Below, in pieces: positions 1 through 9,415 of a stretch of 64,000 nucleotides of DNA. The stretch is from Paenibacillus amylolyticus. GTDB taxonomy: Bacteria; Bacillota; Bacilli; Paenibacillales; Paenibacillaceae. The notes under the pieces are model-generated. The model was given only the letters and a program-made list of their open reading frames with translations. It did no database searches and had not been told where the DNA came from. Both the position numbers and the translations under genes were made by a program. Within the stretch, counting starts at the first letter, position 1. The number at the start of each line of letters is the position of its first letter. The DNA lies in NCBI RefSeq assembly GCF_029689945.1, contig NZ_CP121451.1, positions 1,426,001-1,490,000 of the forward strand, in the 5' to 3' direction.

Positions 1-359
1 CGCCGTGTCGAGAAGAGCACTCCACCACCGGATGATTCGAAGAATCAGGCGATCGTGAATGGCACACTGCGTATTCATGTTGCTCACCGCACGGTGACCG
101 TGAATGAGGAGAAGCTGGATCTGACACCGAAAGAGTTCGATCTGCTGACCATTCTCATGTCCAATCCCGAACGAGTATACACGCGAGATGATCTGCTTGA
201 TCGGGTGTGGGGCATGGAATACGCAGGGGGACACGAACCGTGGACATTCACATCCAGCGTTTGCGCAAAAAAATCGAAGATACAGATCAGCAAAAATTGC
301 AGACGGTATATGGGATTGGCTACAAAGCATCTGCACCTGAACCAGGCGGGGCCATATGA
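1..359 (+). CDS. OmpR/PhoB-family response regulator, C-terminal part (5' end outside window)
   Basis: This is the DNA-binding half of a two-component response regulator; the receiver domain lies before the window. The winged-helix signature is clear: LDLTPKEFDLLTILMSNPER, then TRDDLLDRVWG, then after the break VDIHIQRLRKKIED and QTVYGIGYKA. The frame is lost near 225-240, where the stretch after EYAG reads out of frame. Shifting by one base restores the expected recognition helix and the stop at 357-359. The stop overlaps the kinase start in an ATGA arrangement, so regulator and kinase are translationally coupled. The break is probably a sequence error. Confidence 0.85.
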
Positions 360-1868
360 GAGTCAGCATCAAGCTGAAGTTCAGTGTTTTTCTGGCAGCC
401 CTGCTAATCCTGACCGTAGTTGTGCTTAGTTCCCTGGTTCTGCGCGGTATTGAACGCAATCAGCAGTCACAGATCGAGGGGATTTTATCGCAACAGATGC
501 GTCTGGTCAATTTGAATGTGCGACAGTCCTACTACACAGAGTCCGTTCATCTGGAGCAGGACGTTTTTTACAGCGAAATGGGCGCAGGCTGGCACAGGAA
601 CTGGCCAACTCTACCGGATTGCCAATAGCACTCTATGACATGACAGGCCAGCAGGTGGGAGCATCCTTCGCCTCCGGTGAGAGTGAACTCGTTCAGGAAA
701 CGCTAGACTATGCATTGCACAATAAAATAGCCTATCACGAGCAGGGCGAGACCCTGCTCTATGCCGCACCGCTGGATGGTCCGGATGGACAGATGGGCGC
801 CGTATGGATACAATATCCGGTCCAGAGCTACCACGAGTTCTATACTCGCATCCTTCAACTGTTCATATGGGCAGGAATTACCGTGGTGGCGCTGAGCTTC
901 ATCTTAGGTTATCTGTTCTATAATCGGTTTGCCGTTGCGATTACCCGGCTGAAGAGGTCTGCGGATTCCATTCGGGAAGGGAACTACATTACGGAGTCTC
1001 CTGTAAGGCGCAAGGATGAATTGGGAGAGCTGGGGCAGGGCATTTTTTATATGAGTACATCCATTCAGCAAAATATCACAGCCATGCATGCAGAGCAGCA
1101 GAAGCTGCAACTGGCGATAGAGAAGCTTCAGGCACTGGAACAGCAGCAGAAACAATATATTGGTAACATCAGCCATGAGTTTAAAACTCCGCTAACCTCG
1201 ATCAAAGCTTATGTGGAGCTGCTCGACATGTATAAGGATGATCCGCAACTGCTTGATGATGCGACGAGTAACATTGGCAAAGAAACGGAGCGGCTGTACG
1301 AGATGGTGGAGAAAGTACTGCATTTATCTGCTCTGGAGAAGTATGACTTCGAGAACCAGGCCGAAGATGTAGAGGTCAGTGCTCTGCTGGAGGATGCCTG
1401 TGGCCGGATGCGGGGAAAGCCGAGAAGTTTGCACTGAACATGGAACTGGATCTCGAACCTGCGGTGATCCGCAGTGATCAGGAGAGTCTGATGCATATTT
1501 TCATCAACATGTTGGATAATGCCATCAAATATAACGTTCCGGATGGTGTGATCCGGGTAAAGAGTGAACTGCGGATGCAGGAGCGTCAAGCGGTCATTCG
1601 CATCTATAACTCGGGTACGCCGATTCCGGCAGAGGCGCGAGAGAAGATATTTGAACCTTTTTACACCGTGAACAAAGACAGAGCCAGAAAAACCGGCGGA
1701 ACCGGACTGGGGCTATCTCTCGTGAAGCAGTTTGTTGAAAAGCAGGGCGGTACGATCACCTTACTGCCAAGCAGTACGAGCGAGTCTCAGAATGGAGAAG
1801 GAGTGACCTTCCAACTCTTATTTCCTTTGGCTGATGCAAGTTTACAAGTTCGAAACAAGTCTGAATAA
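356..1868 (+). CDS. Two-component sensor histidine kinase (two frameshifts)
   Basis: Membrane sensor kinase partnered with the regulator just upstream. It has an N-terminal membrane segment (VFLAALLILTVVVLSSLVL), an extracellular region, a second membrane segment (FIWAGITVVALSFILGYLFY), a HAMP linker (RLKRSADSIREGNY), the HisKA phospho-acceptor box NISHEFKTPLTSIKAYVELL and an ATPase domain with N box (INMLDNAIKYN), F box (EKIFEPFYTV) and G box (GGTGLGLSLVKQFVEKQGG). Two one-base losses break the frame: in the T run at 564-569 and near 1411-1420. Restoring them gives about 504 residues, normal for the family. The signal sensed cannot be told from sequence. Confidence 0.88.
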
Positions 1869-1926
1869 CTTTGGAAGTATGCCGTATGTATGCTTGGTCT
1901 TATAGCAAGAGAAACCAGGGGGGACC

Positions 1927-3034
1927 ATGATGAATTGGAAACAAGCAGCTTTGGGCACGTTCGGGGCCATTGTCCTGTTAACAACAGCAGCATGCGGGGA
2001 ACAACAGAGCCGGGGGCAGCACACAAGGCGGGAAGACGGGAACCGATATTACGGTGAAAGATAATACCAACACGTCCGTGTACCAGAGCTTCAAGCTGGA
2101 GAAAATCGATAAATTGCCAAATATGCGCGGAATCGCATGGCTAAGTGACGACTGGATTGTATCCGACAAGGAGAACAAGACCTTAAAACCCGTCACCGTT
2201 GAAGGCCAGGAAAGATATCCGCATAATCTATATATGTATGATCTAACCAAAGGTACAGACACGCCGCTTAAGGAAAGTGAAGCCAATCTTGGTGCACCGC
2301 TGGTGTCACCGGATGGTCAGTACCTGTTCTATCGGGAGCCAGAGGAAAGTACGGGTAAAGGTTACATTCTGAATCTGCATAACGGAGAGACAACCCCCGC
2401 CGGTAAGGAGGATGGCTTCATTCAAGAGGGCGCATGGCTGGATAATGACCATGTTGTTTTCCCTAATATAAAGGGTGATCTCATCTCGGCAAGTGTGGAC
2501 GGAACAACGAAGGTGTTGGTGGAGACAGGCAATTTCAATGTGCGAAGCATCAAGGTTTCGAATGGTACCATCTATTATATTACGGGCGAAGACGGCCAGT
2601 TGAATGCATACGACGTGAAGACGGGTGACGTGAAACAGGTGCTGAAAAGTGTGGAGTGGGTCATTCCTTCCAATGATGGAACAAGGCTTGCGATTGTGAA
2701 AAGAACGGCGGATACCAAACGGGCGCTGGTGCTTACCGATCTGGAAGGTAACGAGAAGGCCACACTCGCCAGAGGCACGCAGATCTTCGGCACAAGCTGG
2801 TCGGGTGATGATTCCAAGATTGCGTATACGATCAATTCCGAGAATGATAACGAGAAGGGATTATTCGTCTCCAATACGGAGTCGGCAGAACAGTTCCAGA
2901 TCTCGGCGGATATGGACAACGTCTCTGACCCGCTCGCTTGGAGCCCGGAAGGCAATAAGATCCTGTTATCGCAGGCCATATTGGAGAATGAGTCTTATCA
3001 CTTTGTGACCTCGGTTATTACGATCTCGGAATAG
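1927..3034 (+). CDS. Beta-propeller-like lipoprotein (TolB/WD40-like), frameshifted in signal region
   Basis: Predicted exported lipoprotein of about 368 residues. The start MMNWKQAALG leads into a hydrophobic stretch and a lipobox TTAAC with the lipidated Cys at residue 23. The GGGG run at 1996-1999 seems to hold one base too many: removing it gives a Gly/Ser/Asn-rich linker (ACGNNRAGGSTQGGKTG) running into the long downstream frame. The body shows repeated short strands with SPDGQY, SPEGNK and TSWSGDDSKIAYT-type motifs as in TolB-like propellers. It follows the sensor kinase by about 58 bases and may be cotranscribed, perhaps as an accessory sensor; that role is inference. Confidence 0.72.
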
Positions 3035-3091
3035 GATGACTGTGGCAGACAGATATGTTCCATATCTTTCATCCCTTTCTATACATTTATA

Positions 3092-3121
3092 TTGACTAAG
3101 CTATTCCGCTTCCGATAAACT
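3092..3121 (+). promoter_or_regulatory. Candidate sigma-A promoter for trhO
   Basis: TTGACT and TAAACT separated by 18 bases. The predicted start would be near 3127-3129, just upstream of the hairpin at 3152-3198. Confidence 0.45.
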
Positions 3122-3151
3122 AGAATGTAGGAATAAAAGTCGAATGTCAGG

Positions 3152-3198
3152 CAGCAGTTCGAGACGAAGTTTCGGGCGGCTGTTTCTTTTCTTTTTAC
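3152..3198 (+). terminator. Terminator-like hairpin in the trhO leader
   Basis: A 14-base stem (3152-3165 with 3169-3182, several G-U pairs and one mismatch, GAA loop) is followed by TTTCTTTTCTTTTT. It may terminate the upstream lipoprotein transcript or, lying after the candidate promoter, act as a leader attenuator for trhO. Confidence 0.55.
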
Positions 3199-3273
3199 AA
3201 GTAAGGGTGCAACGTAGTCGTCTTGCCGGATGATCCGGCTCATAACAACATGGAATAGGAACAGGTGATATGC

Positions 3274-4179
3274 ATGTGTAATAGCGCGTACCGCGTGCTT
3301 TTATATTATAAGTTCGTGAAGATTGAAGACCCCGAGACGTTTACACAAGAGCATCTACAGTATTGTAAGGACCTTGGTGTGAAAGGACGTATCCTGATCG
3401 CATCCGAAGGCATTAACGGCACGGTATCCGGAACGCCAGAACAGACGGAGCAGTACATGAAAGACATGCATGCCAATCCGCTGTTCAGCGATATGGTGTT
3501 CAAGATTGATGATGTGGAAGAGCATGCGTTCAAAAAAATCTTTGTTCGTCACAAAGCAGAGCTGGTTACGTTCCGCGTGGACGAAGATCTGGATCCGAAT
3601 GTGATTAGCGGCAAACGCCTGTCACCCAAAGAGTTCCATGAGCATCTGCAACGTGATGACGTCATCGTTATCGATGGCCGCAATGACTACGAATACGAAA
3701 TTGGTCATTTCCGCGGAGCCATTCGTCCAGATGTGGAGTCGTTCCGTGAGTTTCCGGAGTGGATTCGCGAGAACTTGAGCGACATGAAAGACAAAACGAT
3801 CATCACTTACTGCACGGGCGGCATTCGCTGCGAGAAGCTGACTGGTTTCATGATTAATGAGGGATTCCAGGATGTGGCTCAATTGGACGGCGGTATTGTC
3901 ACGTATGGTAAAGATCCGGAAGTACAAGGCCGTCTTTTCGATGGCAAGTGTTACGTGTTTGACGAGCGAATCTCTGTACCGATCAACCGGACAGACGAGG
4001 ATATTGTCATTGCCAGCTGTTATCACTGTGGAACGACACATGATCGATATATTAATTGTCCAACCTGCAACCTGCAGCACGTAAGCTGTGAGGATTGCGA
4101 AGAGACGCATAACCGCTTTTGCTCGGATGCCTGCCGGGAGGCAGCACCGTACACGCATAAGCAGGAGAGCAGGTGCTGA
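3274..4179 (+). CDS. trhO: tRNA uridine(34) hydroxylase TrhO (rhodanese-domain protein, YbfQ type)
   Basis: Oxygen-dependent tRNA uridine-34 hydroxylase, which makes 5-hydroxyuridine in the wobble position. The N-terminus [18 protein letters not shown] and the motif [17 protein letters not shown] are family hallmarks. A rhodanese domain follows with the catalytic-loop cysteine in [15 protein letters not shown]. The C-terminal Cys-rich tail (CYHCG, CPTC, CEDCEE, FCSDAC) is typical of the longer Gram-positive form. I place the start at ATG 3274 because AGGTGAT sits four bases upstream, matching the 3' part of the Shine-Dalgarno sequence; GTG 3265 is the alternative. The end overlaps the next gene by seven bases. 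Confidence 0.93.
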   Translation: MCNSAYRVLLYYKFVKIEDPETFTQEHLQYCKDLGVKGRILIASEGINGTVSGTPEQTEQYMKDMHANPLFSDMVFKIDDVEEHAFKKIFVRHKAELVTFRVDEDLDPNVISGKRLSPKEFHEHLQRDDVIVIDGRNDYEYEIGHFRGAIRPDVESFREFPEWIRENLSDMKDKTIITYCTGGIRCEKLTGFMINEGFQDVAQLDGGIVTYGKDPEVQGRLFDGKCYVFDERISVPINRTDEDIVIASCYHCGTTHDRYINCPTCNLQHVSCEDCEETHNRFCSDACREAAPYTHKQESRC

Positions 4180-4967
4180 TCGTGAAGCGCGAAGAGGAAC
4201 GAACGACGCGTGAACGGATTTTGTTCATGCTGAAGCAGCAAGGTACATTGACCGCGAGGGAAATGACAGCTGATCTGGGTCTGACCGGCATGGCTATTCG
4301 CCGTCATCTGACAGCACTGGAGCAGGACGGCTGGATCGAGGTTCGGGAGGCCCGGGCTACGGCGGGGCGTCCATCCTCGGTGTACCAATTGACGGTACGC
4401 GGGGACAGCTTTTTTCCAAAATCATATTCGTCTCTTACGCTGGAACTGCTTGAAGAATTGTCTGACTCTGCCGGGAGCGGTGTGGTGGATGCATTGTTCG
4501 AGAGTCGCCGGGACAAGCTGCTTCGCAGCGGAATGCCACAGATGGAGGGCCAGGATCTGGCCGGACGGGTGGAGGAGCTCGCGCGAATCCAGAATGCCAA
4601 CGGATATATGGCGGACGCGTCCAGAGAAGACGATGGAACCTATGTCATTACAGAAATGAACTGCCCGATTGTACAAGTCGCGAGTGTCTACAAGCAGGCT
4701 TGTCGCTGTGAACTGGAACTGTTCCGCTCGTTGCTTCAAGCCGAGGTGGAGCGGACCGAATGTTACGCCGATGGCGGCAAAAGATGCAAATATGAGATTC
4801 GCGAAGCGTCGGGAATTAGTATAAATACAAGAGAGATTGTTTTGGCGATTCGTCGAGATGGTCTCTTTTTTCGCCAATTAATTACGTATATACGCTATTT
4901 TTGTATGGGGATGCGTGTTATAATAGAGCTTACATCTAGTGCATGTTCGCATCCTTATATGTGCTGA
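4173..4967 (+). CDS. SufR-like DeoR/ArsR-type transcriptional regulator
   Basis: N-terminal winged helix ([40 protein letters not shown], then [13 protein letters not shown]) and a C-terminal domain with cysteines in [20 protein letters not shown] and [16 protein letters not shown]. This arrangement matches the SufR/Fe-S-sensing regulator family, so iron-sulfur sensing is plausible but not shown. Start is GTG 4173 overlapping the trhO stop, implying coupling. The last ~50 residues after KYEIREA look unrelated to the family and run through an inverted repeat (TTGGCGA near 4851 with TCGCCAA near 4870), so the true end may be earlier and hidden by an indel. Confidence 0.75.
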   Translation: MLIVKREEERTTRERILFMLKQQGTLTAREMTADLGLTGMAIRRHLTALEQDGWIEVREARATAGRPSSVYQLTVRGDSFFPKSYSSLTLELLEELSDSAGSGVVDALFESRRDKLLRSGMPQMEGQDLAGRVEELARIQNANGYMADASREDDGTYVITEMNCPIVQVASVYKQACRCELELFRSLLQAEVERTECYADGGKRCKYEIREASGISINTREIVLAIRRDGLFFRQLITYIRYFCMGMRVIIELTSSACSHPYMC

Positions 4968-5013
4968 TATTTCAGCAGATATATCCTGTTCAATTTGCGC
5001 GTAGGAGTGAGTA

Positions 5014-5919
5014 ATGATGACAGAGTTGCTTGATCCCAAGAACGATTATGTGTTCAAACGAATCTTTGGAAGTGAAGAGAATAAGGATGTTCTTCTGGCT
5101 TTTCTGAATCACACCTTCCAAAATGCAGGTGAATCTTTACTGACTGAGATTGTATTGATCAATCCTTATCTGGACAAGGATACCCCGAGGGATAAACAGT
5201 CCATTCTGGACATACGAGCCAAAACAGATCAAGGTGAGCTAATTAATGTTGAAATGCAGTTGTTTAATCAGTATGATTTAGAGAAGAGGACTCTGTTCTA
5301 TTGGGGTAAACAATATTCTGGACAGTTACTTGAAGGACAGAGATATAGTCAACTCAAAAAATGTGTTGCGATCAACATTGTTAATTTCAAAATGCTCGCT
5401 AATGACCAGTACCACAATGTATTTCATTTAAGAGAAGACCATACCGATATTCCTTTGACGGATGTTATAGAGATTCATTTTATGGAAATACCAAAGCTAA
5501 ATGATGAAAATATTCAAATAAGGGATGGATTGGTGCGTTGGCTGTTATTTCTGAAAGGAATGACTAAATCAAGCTGGGAGGCGTTAATGATGCACGAACC
5601 GGAACCGGCTTTAAAAAAAGCCATGAGTGTATTAGAGTTTCTGAGCCAGGATGAGCAAGCACGTCAACGATATATCGACCGACAAAAATTTCTATGGGAC
5701 GAAGCTTCCATGATTGAGGGCGCACGAGAAGAGGGTCTCAAAAAAGGCATGGAGGAAGGAATCCAAAAAGGAATTGAAGAAGGAATTAAAGAAGGTGAAG
5801 CTGAGAGCAAGCGGAAAATTGCACTGAATATGCTCACCTTGGGCCTTGATCAAGAGACCATTGTCAAAGCGACGGGACTAACCTCAGCTGAGCTGAAAGC
5901 AATCCAGGAAGAAAAATAA
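5014..5919 (+). CDS. Rpn-family recombination-promoting nuclease / PD-(D/E)XK transposase-like protein
   Basis: 301 residues starting LLDPKNDYVFKRIFGSEENK, the signature start of the Rpn/PDDEXK_2 family. The active-site core is visible as ILDIRAKTDQGELINVEMQL (D, then ExQ). The C-terminus holds the usual Gly/Glu/Lys tandem (EGLKKGMEEGIQKGIEEGIKEGE) and a small helical tail. TAGGAGTGAG precedes the ATG. These genes are mobile-like and often multicopy, but no terminal repeats are seen here and it stands alone with its own terminator. Related E. coli RpnA has DNA endonuclease activity that promotes RecA-independent recombination; activity of this copy is inferred. Confidence 0.85.
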   Translation: MMTELLDPKNDYVFKRIFGSEENKDVLLAFLNHTFQNAGESLLTEIVLINPYLDKDTPRDKQSILDIRAKTDQGELINVEMQLFNQYDLEKRTLFYWGKQYSGQLLEGQRYSQLKKCVAINIVNFKMLANDQYHNVFHLREDHTDIPLTDVIEIHFMEIPKLNDENIQIRDGLVRWLLFLKGMTKSSWEALMMHEPEPALKKAMSVLEFLSQDEQARQRYIDRQKFLWDEASMIEGAREEGLKKGMEEGIQKGIEEGIKEGEAESKRKIALNMLTLGLDQETIVKATGLTSAELKAIQEEK

Positions 5920-5932
5920 GCTATCTATATGA

Positions 5933-5965
5933 GGCTGCTCACATAACATGTGGGTTGCCTTTTTT
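5933..5965 (+). terminator. Intrinsic terminator after the Rpn-like gene
   Basis: 11-base imperfect stem (5933-5943 with 5949-5959) followed by six T. Together with the promoter at 6029-6057 and a ~185-base untranslated leader, this accounts for the 323-base gap before the next gene. Confidence 0.75.
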
Positions 5966-6028
5966 GATCTTATGTAATGTTTTCTATCACAATCATGAGA
6001 TGAAAGGAAATTGGAAGCGGTTCAACCA

Positions 6029-6057
6029 TTGACGTATATCGGGACGCACCTTAATAT
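6029..6057 (+). promoter_or_regulatory. Candidate sigma-A promoter for the TrpXYZ-like importer
   Basis: TTGACG and TAATAT with an ideal 17-base spacer. The leader to the ATG at 6243 would be about 180 bases; I see no T-box sequence or known riboswitch in it. Confidence 0.6.
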
Positions 6058-6242
6058 TAGGGGAACAATACAACATCAACACGGGTCATGGACTTCAGTC
6101 GCATGAGAAAAGTCTTTATTTGTCTGCTTTTGTCGATCAAAGCAACAATGCGTTGAAGCGTTCGTTTTGTCCCGCCCTATCGTGCCAATGGAATGTCGAT
6201 AAGGGTAAACACATTTTATGAGATGGAGAGGGGTTCTCACAC

Positions 6243-7292
6243 ATGAAAAAGAAATTTTGGATGTCACTGATGATGGCTGCTTCAATGATGGTTGCGGCAG
6301 GTTGCGGAAACAACAGCGGTACAGGCTCGGAATCTGAAGGATCGGGGAGTACCACAGGTGGAGGCAGCGAGGAAAAATCATACCAGATTGCCATCTCCCA
6401 GATTGTTGAACATCCATCCTTGGATGCTACACGTGAAGGATTCATTGCAGCCCTGAAGGATGCGGGCATTGAAGAGAACAAGAACCTTAAAATTGATTAC
6501 AATAACGCGCAGGGTGATTCCACGAACAACCTGTCCATTGCACAGAAAATCTCGGGTGATTCCAAAAATGATCTCGTACTCGGAATCGCAACACCATCTG
6601 CGCTGGCTCTGGCTCAACAAGTGAAGGACAAGCCATTACTGTTCGCAGCCGTGACAGACCCGCTGGGTGCCAAGCTGGTGACCGATATGGACAAGCCGGG
6701 CGGCAATGTTACAGGTGCGTCCGACACGAATCCAGAAGCCATTGTACAATTGGCTGACTTTATCGCCAAAAATCTGCCGGATGTAAAAACGGTAGGGTTG
6801 GTTATTAATGAAGGTGAACCGAATGCGGTGGTGATGGCAGATAACGCAGAAAAAGCACTCGCAACCCATAATATCAAGCTGGTGAAAGCACCCGTAACGA
6901 ATACATCTGAAGTAAAACAGGCAACCGATTCTCTGGTCGGCAAAGTAGATGCCTTCTACATTACGCTTGATAACTCGGTCGTAAGTGCGGTGGATACGAT
7001 CATCCAAACGGCGAACAGCAATAAAATTCCGTTCTTCTCCAGTGATCGGGATACCGTTGAAAAAGGAGCTTTTGCAACGGTTGGTTTCAAATATTATGAC
7101 CATGGATATCAGGTGGGTGAGATGGCTGCGGACATTCTGAAAAATGGTACAAAACCGGGTGATATGAAAGTCACCGTTCCAGACAAACTGGATCTGATCC
7201 TGAACCTGAAAGCAGCGGAAGCCCAAGGCATCACGGTTACGGATGAGATGAAGGCGGAAGTAAAAGACCAGGAAAACAACATTATTCAATAG
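6243..7292 (+). CDS. ABC transporter substrate-binding lipoprotein, TrpX-like
   Basis: Binding protein of 349 residues with a lipoprotein signal (KKKFWMSLMMAASMMVAAGC, Cys at residue 21), a Ser/Gly-rich tether and an ABC_sub_bind-type fold (AISQIVEHPSLDATREGF, FAAVTDPLGAKLV, PGGNVTGASD, VGLVINEGEPNAV). Firmicute members of this family in a binding protein-permease-ATPase order are predicted tryptophan/tyrosine importers (TrpXYZ); substrate here is inferred from that family only. GAGAGG lies upstream of the ATG. The permease follows after 210 bases and an internal hairpin. Confidence 0.83.
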   Translation: MKKKFWMSLMMAASMMVAAGCGNNSGTGSESEGSGSTTGGGSEEKSYQIAISQIVEHPSLDATREGFIAALKDAGIEENKNLKIDYNNAQGDSTNNLSIAQKISGDSKNDLVLGIATPSALALAQQVKDKPLLFAAVTDPLGAKLVTDMDKPGGNVTGASDTNPEAIVQLADFIAKNLPDVKTVGLVINEGEPNAVVMADNAEKALATHNIKLVKAPVTNTSEVKQATDSLVGKVDAFYITLDNSVVSAVDTIIQTANSNKIPFFSSDRDTVEKGAFATVGFKYYDHGYQVGEMAADILKNGTKPGDMKVTVPDKLDLILNLKAAEAQGITVTDEMKAEVKDQENNIIQ

Positions 7293-7445
7293 AATCAATT
7301 CATAATACCTTAGCTACTTCAATCAAGGGTAGATATAGATCAAAACGATTCAATTTGTCTATATCTAGTTACAGAAACAATAATTTAATGAGTTATGAGA
7401 TTGATTCAATAATCTGACCGGATCATCATTCGGCAGTATGGATGC

Positions 7446-7480
7446 GAGGCGAACGTGCAACGGGTTCGCCTCATTCTTTT
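7446..7480 (+). terminator. Hairpin inside the ABC operon (partial terminator or attenuator)
   Basis: Perfect 9-base stem (GAGGCGAAC 7446-7454 with GTTCGCCTC 7464-7472) followed by ATTCTTTT. It lies between the binding protein and the permease and could lower downstream expression or protect the 3' end of the binding-protein message. Confidence 0.65.
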
Positions 7481-7502
7481 CGATAGACAGGGAGGAAGTA
7501 CC

Positions 7503-8423
7503 GTGAGTATAAGCTGGAATTCAATTGAAGGAGCAATCGAGCTGGGACTTCTATATGCACTGATGGCTCTTGGTGTGTATATTACGTTCCGCATACTCGA
7601 TTTTCCTGACCTTACCGTAGACGGAAGTTTTACAACAGGAGGCGCAATCGCGGCGGTGATGATCTCCAATGACTTCTCTCCTTGGCTTGCCTGCTTGGCG
7701 GCAATGGCTGGCGGCATGGTGGCCGGGGCTTGTACAGGTCTGCTTCATACCAAAGGCAAAATCAATGGATTGTTGTCCGGGATTTTGATGATGATCGCAC
7801 TCTACTCCATTAATATGCGTATTCTTGGCGCACCGAATAAATCCATTATGGGTATGGACAATCCATTCTCGGGTGAGCATGTCATGGTGCTTATTATTAT
7901 CGTGGTGCTGGTGTTCAAAATCATGCTGGATCTGTTCATGAAAACAGATATTGGACTCGCGCTTCGCGCCACAGGGGATAACAAACGCATGATTCGCAGT
8001 TTTGGTGCGAATACGGATGTGACAACGATTGTAGGTGTCAGCTTATCCAATGGATTGGTTGCACTGTCTGGTGCATTCATTGCACAGCAATCAGGTTTTG
8101 CGGACATCACGATGGGCATTGGCATGATCGTCATTGGACTGGCTTCGGTGATTATCGGTGAAGCTATTCTGGGTGCAAGAACGGTATTCTGGGCCACACT
8201 TGCAGCGATCGTGGGTTCGATTATTTACCGGATTGTGGTTGCGCTTGCCCTACAGGTCGAATGGTTCGATACGTCTGATCTGAAGTTAATCACTGCGGTG
8301 ATCGTCATTATTGCCCTGGTATTCCCAACGATGCAGCGCTCCATGAAGCAGCGAAGTCTGGCTCGCAAACGAACAGAAGAGTTGATGCGATCCGGGGGTC
8401 AACAGGCGAAGGGAGGTATGTGA
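7503..8423 (+). CDS. ABC transporter permease, TrpY-like
   Basis: Integral membrane protein of about 306 residues with many hydrophobic segments (GLLYALMALGVYITFRIL, VLIIIVVLVFKIMLDLFM, MGIGMIVIGLASVIIGEAIL, LITAVIVIIALVFPTM). The motifs FPDLTVDGSFTTGGA and GLALRATGDNKRMIRSFGAN are typical of permeases of the BPD_transp_2 type that pair with ABC_sub_bind proteins. I use GTG 7503, which has GGGAGGAAG just upstream; an earlier in-frame GTG at 7455 falls inside the terminator-like hairpin and lacks a ribosome-binding site. The end is two bases from the ATPase start. Confidence 0.88.
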   Translation: MSISWNSIEGAIELGLLYALMALGVYITFRILDFPDLTVDGSFTTGGAIAAVMISNDFSPWLACLAAMAGGMVAGACTGLLHTKGKINGLLSGILMMIALYSINMRILGAPNKSIMGMDNPFSGEHVMVLIIIVVLVFKIMLDLFMKTDIGLALRATGDNKRMIRSFGANTDVTTIVGVSLSNGLVALSGAFIAQQSGFADITMGIGMIVIGLASVIIGEAILGARTVFWATLAAIVGSIIYRIVVALALQVEWFDTSDLKLITAVIVIIALVFPTMQRSMKQRSLARKRTEELMRSGGQQAKGGM

Positions 8424-8425
8424 GC

Positions 8426-9220
8426 ATGCTGGAGATTACGCAAGTCACCAAGCTGTTCAATCCAGGCACAACGGATGAGAAGACCGCGTTGGTTGGCGTG
8501 AATCTGACGATGAATCCGGGAGATTTTGTAACGGTCATTGGCAGTAACGGAGCCGGTAAATCCACGCTGATGAACATCATTTCGGGTGTAATGAAGCCGG
8601 ATATGGGGGATGTGCTGATCAATGACCGCTCCATTAAAAACTTGCCGGAGCATAAACGCAGCAGCTGGATTGGCCGGGTGTTTCAAGACCCGATGGCAGG
8701 AACAGCACCACATATGTCCATTGAAGAGAATATGGCAATGGCATACAAACGCGGCAAAGGACGCGGATTGGGCTTCGGAGTTACCCGTGCCAGACGTGAG
8801 ATTTTCAACACGCAACTGGAGAAGCTGGGTATCGGACTTGAGAAGCGTCCCAATGCCAAAGTGGGTCTCTTGTCAGGCGGGGAGCGGCAGGCACTCAGTC
8901 TGTTGATGGCTACGTTCACCCAGCCGCAGATTTTGCTATTGGATGAGCATACAGCGGCTCTTGACCCATCACGTGCCGAACTGATCACGGAACTGACGGA
9001 GACCCTTGTGCGTGAGATGAGACTTACCACTCTGATGGTGACGCACAATATGGAGCAGGCCATTCGTTTGGGTAACCGTCTAATCATGATGGACAAAGGC
9101 CGAATTATTCTGGATGTCAGCGAAGAGCGTAAACGTACGTTGACTGTACCTGAGTTGCTTGGTGAATTCGAACGGATTAGCGGCAAAAAAATGGCAGATG
9201 ACCGAGTCGTACTCGGTTAA
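8426..9220 (+). CDS. ABC transporter ATP-binding protein, TrpZ-like
   Basis: Cytoplasmic ATPase of 264 residues. Walker A is GSNGAGKSTLMN, the signature is LLSGGERQALSLL, Walker B is ILLLDEHTAALD, and the switch His is in VTHNMEQA. The DEHTAALDP form is characteristic of this transporter group. ATG 8426 is preceded by GGGAGG at nine bases; GTG 8420, which would overlap the permease, is too close to that site. A strong terminator at 9301 closes the three-gene operon. Confidence 0.9.
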   Translation: MLEITQVTKLFNPGTTDEKTALVGVNLTMNPGDFVTVIGSNGAGKSTLMNIISGVMKPDMGDVLINDRSIKNLPEHKRSSWIGRVFQDPMAGTAPHMSIEENMAMAYKRGKGRGLGFGVTRARREIFNTQLEKLGIGLEKRPNAKVGLLSGGERQALSLLMATFTQPQILLLDEHTAALDPSRAELITELTETLVREMRLTTLMVTHNMEQAIRLGNRLIMMDKGRIILDVSEERKRTLTVPELLGEFERISGKKMADDRVVLG

Positions 9221-9300
9221 GGCAAGATAAATACTTGTTGGAAGAACAGATATACGTAGCGTCATCTACAATTTAAGCCATCTATAAATATAGACGATAA

Positions 9301-9330
9301 AAACCTTTTGCGTTCTCGCAAAGGGTTTTT
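9301..9330 (+). terminator. Intrinsic terminator closing the TrpXYZ-like operon
   Basis: 12-base stem with one G-U pair (9301-9312 with 9317-9328), TTCT loop and a T run. Confidence 0.88.
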
Positions 9331-9415
9331 ATGGTATGTTGAACACATTGAAGAAAATGGAATGAATCTATACTATTTCGGATTAGCGAATTATACATAG
9401 CAGGAGGAACCAGGC

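Noticed and set aside
5014..5919. Complete insertion sequence around the Rpn-like gene
   Set aside because: No terminal inverted repeats or target duplications seen; the protein is a stand-alone nuclease family member.
6088..6156. Short leader peptide of 22 codons before the TrpXYZ-like operon
   Set aside because: It contains no Trp codons and has no clear ribosome-binding site, so an attenuation role is not supported; no T-box motif was seen either.
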